Shown: in pieces, positions 28,201-34,064 of the stretch
How the letters are laid out: each line of letters begins with the position of its first letter
Position numbering within the stretch: the stretch's first letter is position 1
Source of the DNA: JBBDXI01 sp040902425
GTDB lineage: Bacteria; Planctomycetota; Phycisphaerae; Phycisphaerales; UBA1924
Direction: 5' to 3'
Length of the DNA: 34,064 nt
Assembly (NCBI GenBank): GCA_040902425.1
Contig: JBBDXI010000039.1
Span: 1 to 34,064, forward strand
The notes under the pieces: generated by a model
What the model was told of the DNA's origin: nothing
Seen by the model: the letters and a program-made list of their open reading frames with translations, nothing else
Database searches by the model: none
Made by a program: the position numbers and the translations under genes

Positions 28201-30021
28201 TCATCTGGGCCCGAGTCGGGCCAGCTCCACGCGGGCCCGCTCGCGCGAATCCGGGTACTCCAGCGCCCGCTCGAACGCCGCCCGCGCCTCCTCCGGGCGG
28301 GCCCGCCGGTTCAGGGCCGAGCCCAGCGCCAGGTACGGCACGCCGGAGAGCGTCCGCCCCGCGTGCGACCCCGCCCGCGGCCCCTCGAGGTCCCGCACGG
28401 CCTCGCGGTACAGCTCCAGCGCCTCATCCGGCCGCTCCTCCTCGATCAGGCGGGCGAGGTTGACGTACGCCATGAACGCCTGCGGCATCCGGTCCGCCGC
28501 CCGCCGGTACGCCGCCTCGGCCCCGGCCCTGTCCCCGTCGCTCCGCAGCGCGTTGCCGAGCACGAACCAGGCCCGCCCATCCTCCGGGTCCAGCGCCGTC
28601 GCCGCGCGGTAGTGCGGGATGGCCTCGTCGAGCTTCCCGCCGTGCTGCAGGGCCAACCCGAGGTTGACGTGGGCCGACTTCGTCGGCGCCACGGAGAGCG
28701 CGCGGCGCCACAGCGTCTCCGCGCTGTGCCAGGTGCGCACCTGGACCAGCGTCATCCACCAGAACAGGGCGAGGATGATCGCGACCATCGGCGCCAGCAG
28801 GCGCCGGGTGCCGGGCGCCCCGCCGGCCCGCGCCAGGCCCGCCGCGAGCAGCGCCGCGAGCGGGATCGAGGCGAGGTACGAGTACCGGTCCGCGACGAGC
28901 TGGTCGCCGCTCTGGAAGAACCCCAGCACGGGCGCCACCGCGATCGCGTAGAGCGCCATCGCCGCCGCCACGCCCGGCGCCCGCCGCCGCAGCGCCCACA
29001 CCGCCGCCACGATCAGCGCAACTGCCGCCCCGCACACCCAGTACCGCGGCGCTGCCATCTCCGCCGGCGCCGGCATCTCGTACATGGGCGACAGCCCCGC
29101 GGGCGCGGCCGTCTTCCACAGGTAGAACACCAGCCCGTACGCCGCCTGCGCCAGCCGCGCACCCGCCGGCCATTCCTCCAGCGACCGCACCGCCCCGGCG
29201 GCGCTCCGCTGCGCGAGCCCCGCCATCACCATGGCCGCGAGGCCGAGCAGCGCGTACGGGACCTTCTGCGCCGGCACCCGCCACTGGTCCCGGCGGAACC
29301 ACGCCCGCGGCCGCGGGTCCAGCCGCCGCAGCGGATACGAGTCCATCACCATCGCCATCACGAAGAACGTCATCCCCCACGCCTTGGCCAGCAGCGACAC
29401 CGCCAGCAGCGCCACCGACGCCGCGTACCACCCCCGCGACCGGACGCCCCGGTCGCCCGGCGCGAACGCCCGCAGGTACGCCAGCGCACACAACAGGAGG
29501 AACAGCGTGCTCAGGACATCCCGCCGCTCCGTCACCCACGCCACCGACTCCGCCCGCAGCGGGTGCGCCCCCCAGAAGACCGCCGCCGCCGCGCACGCCG
29601 CGAGGGACCACCGGTCGAACACCCCGCGCGCCACCGCCAGCACCCGCGCCAGCAGCACGCACACCAGCCCGGCATTGGCCGCGTGGATGAGCACGTTCGT
29701 GAAGTGGAACTGCCGCCAGTCCTCCCCCGAGAGCAGGTAGTCCAGCGCGTACGACACCCACGTCAGCGGCTGGTAGTGGCCCAGCATCGTCGTCGTGAAC
29801 ATCCAGCCCAGGTGCTCCCCCGACAGCCCGCGGTAGGCCGGGTTGTCGCGCAGCAGGGCGTAGTCATCCAGGTCCACCAGCCCCGCGCTCAGCGAGGGCG
29901 CAAAGGCCGCGAACACCACCGCCCCGACCAGCACCGCCACCAGCGCCACCGCAACCTGCGAGGGCGAGGAGACGCGGCGGCGTCGAGCCGGGGCCGCGGG
30001 GTTGGTGGGCCGTCGTGCCAT
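28201..30021 (-). CDS. multi-pass membrane protein with C-terminal TPR repeats, glycosyltransferase-like (TMTC type)
   Basis: A 606-residue protein. The N-terminal signature LVDLDDYALLRDNPAYRGLSG followed by GHYQPLTWVSYALDYLLSG (written in two parts here) is that of the TMTC/PMT-like GT-C glycosyltransferase-related family common in planctomycetes. About ten to twelve membrane segments span residues 20-430. The last 165 residues are tetratricopeptide repeats (for example LGLALQHGGKLDEAIPHYR, VLGNALRSDGDRAGAEAAYRR, LARLIEEERPDEALELYREA). The family may O-glycosylate exported proteins, but the substrate is unknown. Its start lies 21 bp after the oxoprolinase stop on the same strand, so the two may be one transcript. 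There is no Shine-Dalgarno site before the ATG. Confidence 0.88.
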   Translation of the reverse strand: MARRPTNPAAPARRRRVSSPSQVAVALVAVLVGAVVFAAFAPSLSAGLVDLDDYALLRDNPAYRGLSGEHLGWMFTTTMLGHYQPLTWVSYALDYLLSGEDWRQFHFTNVLIHAANAGLVCVLLARVLAVARGVFDRWSLAACAAAAVFWGAHPLRAESVAWVTERRDVLSTLFLLLCALAYLRAFAPGDRGVRSRGWYAASVALLAVSLLAKAWGMTFFVMAMVMDSYPLRRLDPRPRAWFRRDQWRVPAQKVPYALLGLAAMVMAGLAQRSAAGAVRSLEEWPAGARLAQAAYGLVFYLWKTAAPAGLSPMYEMPAPAEMAAPRYWVCGAAVALIVAAVWALRRRAPGVAAAMALYAIAVAPVLGFFQSGDQLVADRYSYLASIPLAALLAAGLARAGGAPGTRRLLAPMVAIILALFWWMTLVQVRTWHSAETLWRRALSVAPTKSAHVNLGLALQHGGKLDEAIPHYRAATALDPEDGRAWFVLGNALRSDGDRAGAEAAYRRAADRMPQAFMAYVNLARLIEEERPDEALELYREAVRDLEGPRAGSHAGRTLSGVPYLALGSALNRRARPEEARAAFERALEYPDSRERARVELARLGPR

Positions 30022-30042
30022 GGGTAGTGCCCGCGGGCCTCC

Positions 30043-33000
30043 TTACGTCGGTCCGTCGATGCCGCCCGCTCCGAAACCGCCGCCGCCCGGGGTCTCGAGC
30101 ACCAGCCGGTCCCCCGGCCCCACCTCGGCCGAGTCGATGGCTCCGAGCCGCTCGACGCGCCCGTCCGCCCGCACGATCCGCTGCGCGCCGGGCAGCCCCG
30201 CGCGGCCCCCGGCCAGCCCGTACGGCCCCTCCGCCCGCCCCCCCCTGTGCTGCGACAGCACGGACAGCGAGCACATCCCCAGGAACTCGATCTCCCGCAC
30301 CACCCCATCGCCCCCGCGCCATTCGCCTGCGCCGCCCGACCCCCGCCGCACCCCGAACCGCTCCAATCGGACGGGGTACCGCCGCTCCAGCACCTCCGGG
30401 TCCGTGATCCGCGTGTTGGTCATGTGCGTGTGCACCGCCGATGCCCCCTCGAACCCCGGACCCGCCCCCGCCCCGCCGCACACCGTCTCGTAGTACCCGA
30501 ACCGCTCGTTCCCGAAGACCACATTGTTCATCGTCCCCTGGCTGCACGCCGCCACGCCCAGGGCCTTCAGGAGCGTGTCCACCAGCCGCTGGCTGGTCTC
30601 CACGTTCCCCGCCGCCACCGCGGGGCAGCGCGAGGGGTCATCCTCGAACGCCGGCGAGAGCATCCCCGCCGGGGTGCGCACCTCGACCGACCGCAGCAGC
30701 CCCTCGTTCAGCGGCACCGCGTCGTCCACGACCAGCAGCCTCAGCACATAGATCACCGCGCTGCGGACGATCGCCCCGGTCGCGTTCAGGTTCCCCGGGT
30801 GCACGCCCACGCTGCCGGCGAAGTCCACGGTCGCCGACCCATCCGGTTGAACCTCGATCCGAACGCGGATCGGCGAGCCATCATCGAGCGTCTCCACGGC
30901 CTCCAGCACGCGGCGCCCACCCGATGCCAGGCGCGCCAGCGCTGCGCCCACGCCCGCATCGGCGCGCCTCGCCAGCGCCTCCATCGCCCCTTCCACCGCC
31001 TCACGCCCGGCGCTCTCCACAAACCGTGCCAGCGCCCCCGCGCCGTACCGGTTGGCCGCCACCTGCGCCCGCAGGTCCGCCAGGTTCTCCTCCGGCGAGC
31101 GGCTCGGCCACGGCCCACCCCGCAGCACCCGCTCAACCTCGTCCCACTTGCCCTCTCCCGCTCGGACGAGGTGCATCGGCGGGATCACGACCCCCTCCTC
31201 CGCAAGGCTCTTCGCCCCCACCGGCATCGACCCCGGCCTGATGCCGCCGATCTCCGCGTGGTGCGCCCGGCTCGCCGCGTACCCCACCATCGCCCCCTCC
31301 GCGAACACCGGCGTCACCACCGTAATGTCCGGCAGGTGCGAGCCGCCGTACCGCGGGTGGTTCGTCACCACCACATCCCCCGGCCGCATCTCGATCGCCG
31401 CCCGCAGGGAACGCACGCACACACCCAGCGATCCCAGGTGCACCGGCACGTGGGGCGCGTTCACCACGAGCTTCCCCTCCGCATCCAGCAGCGCGCACGA
31501 GAAGTCCAGCCGCTCCTTCACGTTCGTCGAGAGCGCGGTCCGCCGCAGCATCTCCCCCATGTCCCGCGCGATCGACGCCAGCCGCCCCGTCGCAATCTCG
31601 ACCCGCACCGGGCCGTGCCACCGGTTTAGCCGCTCTGAGGGTTCCGTCCTGGCAACGGGCTCCGGGGGCGGCCAAACCGGTGCCACGCACTCGAGCACCA
31701 GCGCCCCGCGCTCGTGCACCCGCGCTGCCCAGCCGGGCTCGACAACCGTCGTGGTGTGCGCCTCGGCCACCAGCGCGGGCCCGTGGATCTGCTCCCCCGC
31801 CCGGAGCCCGGCCCGGGGAACGACCGGCGTCGTCACCCACGCCCCACCGAACCGCGCCCGCCGCTCCGATCGCCGCGACACGGGCTCGTCCGCGCCCGGC
31901 GCGCTCTCCACCCAATCGGGAGTCCGCGGCTCCGCCGCCACCACCCGCACCGAATCCACCTCGATCTCCCGCCTCGCCGGCGGGTGCCCGTACATCGCCG
32001 CGTAGCGCCCGCCAAATCGCTCCCGCAGCGGCGCCACGCCCTCCCCGCCCGACATCTCGACCTCCAGGCTCGTCTCCTGCCCCCGCAGCCGCAGGCTCAC
32101 GATCCGCCGCGCCACCTCCGCCCCGCTCACACCCTCCCGGGCCAACAGGCCCGCCGCCTCGCTCTCCAGCTCCCGAACCAGCGCCGCCAGCCCATCCCCC
32201 AGCTCATCCAGGTCCCGCAGCACCTGCCGCTGCGCGAACCGCTCCACCCGCGCCCGCCCCAGCCCCAGCGCGCTCAGCAGCCCCGCATCCCGCGGCACCA
32301 CCACCCGCGCGCTGCGCAGCCGCTCCGCCACCGCGCACGCCGCCTGACCACCCGCGCCGCCGAAGGCCACCAGCGCGTACTCCGAGGGGTCGTACCCCCG
32401 CCGCACCGATACCTGCCGGGTCGCCTCCGCCATCCGCTCCACCGCGATATCCAGCCACGCCTCCAGTATGGCCTCGCGGTCCTGAACCCGCCCCGTTACC
32501 CGCTCCAGTTCGGCCGCCAGTTCCTCCAGGCGCGCCCGCGCCGGCCCCTCATCCACCGGCACTTGGAACCCCGCCGGCTCCAGCCGCCCCAGCAGCAGGT
32601 TGCAGTCCGTGATCGTCAGAGGCCCCCCCGCCCCGTAGCACGCCGGCCCGGGCCACGCCCCCGCGCTCCGCGGCCCCACCGCCAACATCGCCCCATCCAC
32701 CCAGCACACGCTCCCCCCGCCCGCCGCCACGCTCTCGACCGCCAGCGCCGGCGCCAGCACCTCCGCATCCGCGACCCGGTGCTCGAACGTGTACTCGTGC
32801 GCCCCGTCAAACCGCGACACATCGGTGCTCGTCCCGCCCATGTCGAACGTGATGACCCGCGCAAACCCCGCCTCCACCCCCGCGGCCGCCGCCCCCACCA
32901 CGCCGCCCGCGGGCCCGCTCAGCAGGCTGTCCTTGGGCGCAAACTCGCGCGGGCCGAGCAGCCCGCCGGCGCTCGTCATCAGCCGCAGCCGCCCCGGCGC

Positions 33001-34042
33001 CCCTCCCCCACCGCTTTGGGTGGGGGAGGTGGCGGCGTCTTCGCCGCCGGAGGGGGCTGCAGTCCCCGTGCCCCCCCTCGCGCCCCTCGCCCCGCCCCCG
33101 ATCGCCTTCTCCACACGCCCGAGGTAGGGCTCGATCACCGGCGCCAGCACCGCGTTCACCACCGCCGTCTGCGCCCGCGGCAGGATGCGGATCGCCGGCG
33201 CCAGCCGCGACGACACCGACACGTGATCGAACCCCTCCTCACGGAGCACCCGCGCCACCGCCTCCTCGTGCGCCGGGTTCACCCACGAGTGCATCAGCGC
33301 CACGGCCGCGCTGCGGACGCCTTCCGCGACGAGCGCCCGCGCGGCCGCCCGCACGCCCCCCTCATCCACTGGAGCCCGTTCCGTCCCCGAGGCATCCAGC
33401 CGGCCGTCCACCTCCACCACCCGCTCGTGCAGGGCGGCCGGCTTCACGATCCGCAGCGCGAACAGCTCCGGCCTCTGCTGCGTCCCGATCTCCAGCAGGT
33501 CGCGGAACCCCCGCGTCACGAACAGCGCTGACCGCCCGACCCGCCGCTCCAGCAGCGCGTTGGTCGCCCGCGTCGTCCCCAGCCGCATCTCGATCGGCGG
33601 CAGTTGGCCGCCGACCGGCGTGCCCGTGACCAGCCTCGCCGCGAGCACCGGCGCCTCTTCATCAGCCGCCAACTCGATCGCCTGCCCCGGCGCCAGCCCC
33701 GCAGCGCCGTCGAGCGTCAGAGCCGAACTCCCCGGGTCAAACGCACGGACCACCCCCCCCCCNNNNNNNNNNCCCGGGCTGCCCAAGCCCCCGCACCGCC
33801 ATCCCCTCCAGCGCCCGCCCGACCCGCCCCCACCCCTGCTCCACCCGCGCCCGCCCGCCATCCAGCACCCCCACGATGCGCCCCCGCAGCGCGCTGCTGC
33901 TCAGCACCTTCGCCCGGTGAACCGCCCCCGCGGGGTCCACCGCCAGGCAGTCCGTGAATGTCCCGCCTGTGTCAACCCAGATGCGCCAGACCGGTCCCGC
34001 GCCCCACCCGCCCGTCCCGACATGGCCGCGCTCGCCGATCAC
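30043..34042 (-). CDS. fused hydantoinase/5-oxoprolinase (HyuA-HyuB), interrupted by an assembly gap
   Basis: The gene encodes both subunits of an ATP-dependent hydantoinase/oxoprolinase in one chain, as 5-oxoprolinases do. These enzymes open 5-oxoproline or hydantoin rings with ATP. The N-terminal piece (34042 to 33773) has VWRIWVDTGGTFTDC, the first ATPase motif. The main piece (33762 to 30043) has LGTTRATNALLERR, DMGGTSTDVSRF and AFGGAGGQAAC of HyuA. It then has RDMGEMLRRTALSTNVKERLDFS, GDVVVTNHPRYGGSHLPDI and HHAEIGGI of HyuB, ending in a GGGGFG loop. The pieces are in different frames across 10 N, so the gap size is wrong, not the gene. A REP-like palindrome adds an extra Gly-rich loop near 33002-33056. 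GTG 34042 or a nearby start is uncertain. Confidence 0.9.
33002..33056. repeat. REP-like double palindrome inside the oxoprolinase gene
   Basis: First stem: CCTCCCCCACC (33002-33012) / GGTGGGGGAGG (33019-33029), perfect, with a 6-base loop. Second stem: GGCGGCG (33031-33037) / CGCCGCC (33042-33048), perfect, with a 4-base loop. GGAGGGGG follows (33049-33056), echoing the first right arm. It lies in the linker between the conserved VEKAIG and RLRLMTSAGG stretches and is in frame. The layout (CCTCCCCC palindrome, GTGGC stem, GGAGGGGG) resembles intergenic REP-type repeats of GC-rich bacteria. Confidence 0.7.
33752..33772. other. C run and 10-N scaffold gap
   Basis: Eleven C (33752-33762) are followed by ten N (33763-33772) inside the oxoprolinase gene. 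The coding frames on the two sides differ by one base, so the real gap is not 10 bases long. The C run, like the one at the window start, may be a poly-G read artefact. Confidence 0.95.
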
Positions 34043-34049
34043 GCGGCCC

Positions 34050-34055
34050 AGCCTA
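34050..34055 (-). promoter_or_regulatory. TAGGCT -10-like box before the oxoprolinase gene
   Basis: On the minus strand TAGGCT lies 7 nt before the GTG at 34042 with no Shine-Dalgarno site. The rest of the promoter, including any -35, is outside the window. Confidence 0.25.
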
Positions 34056-34064
34056 CGCCGATAT

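Overview
The window is very GC-rich DNA from a Gram-negative bacterium, most likely a planctomycete of the Phycisphaerae type. Three things point there. A secreted protein ends in a duplicated Cys/Asp module of the 'GC-type dockerin' kind that is typical of that group. A type II pseudopilin carries a variant of the planctomycete H-Xn-DG motif. Lipid A and heptose genes (lpxK, hldE) sit beside many secreted beta-propeller proteins. The 47-base C run at the left edge and the N gap beside a C run near the right end suggest a draft, probably metagenomic, assembly. The lineage is an inference from gene content, not from a marker phylogeny.

Layout, left to right. 1-3.6 kb (+): a maf fragment, a small membrane protein, lpxK and hldE, joined by GTGA and ATGA overlaps up to lpxK. 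3.7-7.1 kb (-): an MDR oxidoreductase, hicAB, then rplS, trmD and rpsP, without rimM between rpsP and trmD and with a strong terminator after rpsP. 7.3-9.6 kb (+): a secreted unknown protein, an ECF sigma factor and a FecR-like membrane protein, all overlapping. 9.6-10.3 kb (-): a pseudopilin. 10.4-16.5 kb (+): a secreted sugar-dehydrogenase-like protein, a 1375-residue six-PAS/GAF hybrid kinase and an overlapping NarL-type regulator. 16.5-16.8 kb: a non-coding stretch with a candidate small RNA. 16.8-20.2 kb: mostly minus-strand genes (S1/P1 nuclease or phospholipase C-like, PA0069-type radical SAM, secreted unknown). 20.4-24.3 kb (+): a choice-of-anchor-B/dockerin protein and a seven-repeat FG-GAP propeller. 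24.4-34.0 kb (-): PilZ, a DUF6263-like protein, a sialidase-like propeller, L-threonine aldolase, a TPR membrane protein, and a fused HyuA-HyuB oxoprolinase broken by the N gap.

The genes suggest an envelope- and surface-oriented chromosomal region (lipopolysaccharide synthesis, anchored secreted proteins, a pseudopilin, surface signalling) beside ordinary translation genes. I saw no phage, transposase, CRISPR array, tRNA or rRNA.

The most interesting signals are not genes. (1) A TANNNT -10-like box lies 6-8 nt before the start codon of seven genes, several with no ribosome binding site, which suggests leaderless mRNAs. Another set of genes has a TANACT box further upstream, mostly with a leader and a Shine-Dalgarno site. 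(2) A possible small RNA lies at 16.6-16.8 kb, with a promoter-like box, a CU-rich anti-Shine-Dalgarno stretch and an intrinsic terminator. (3) A REP-like double palindrome lies in frame inside the oxoprolinase gene. (4) Three families of 7-, 8- and 9-bp micro-repeats sit in intergenic spacers.
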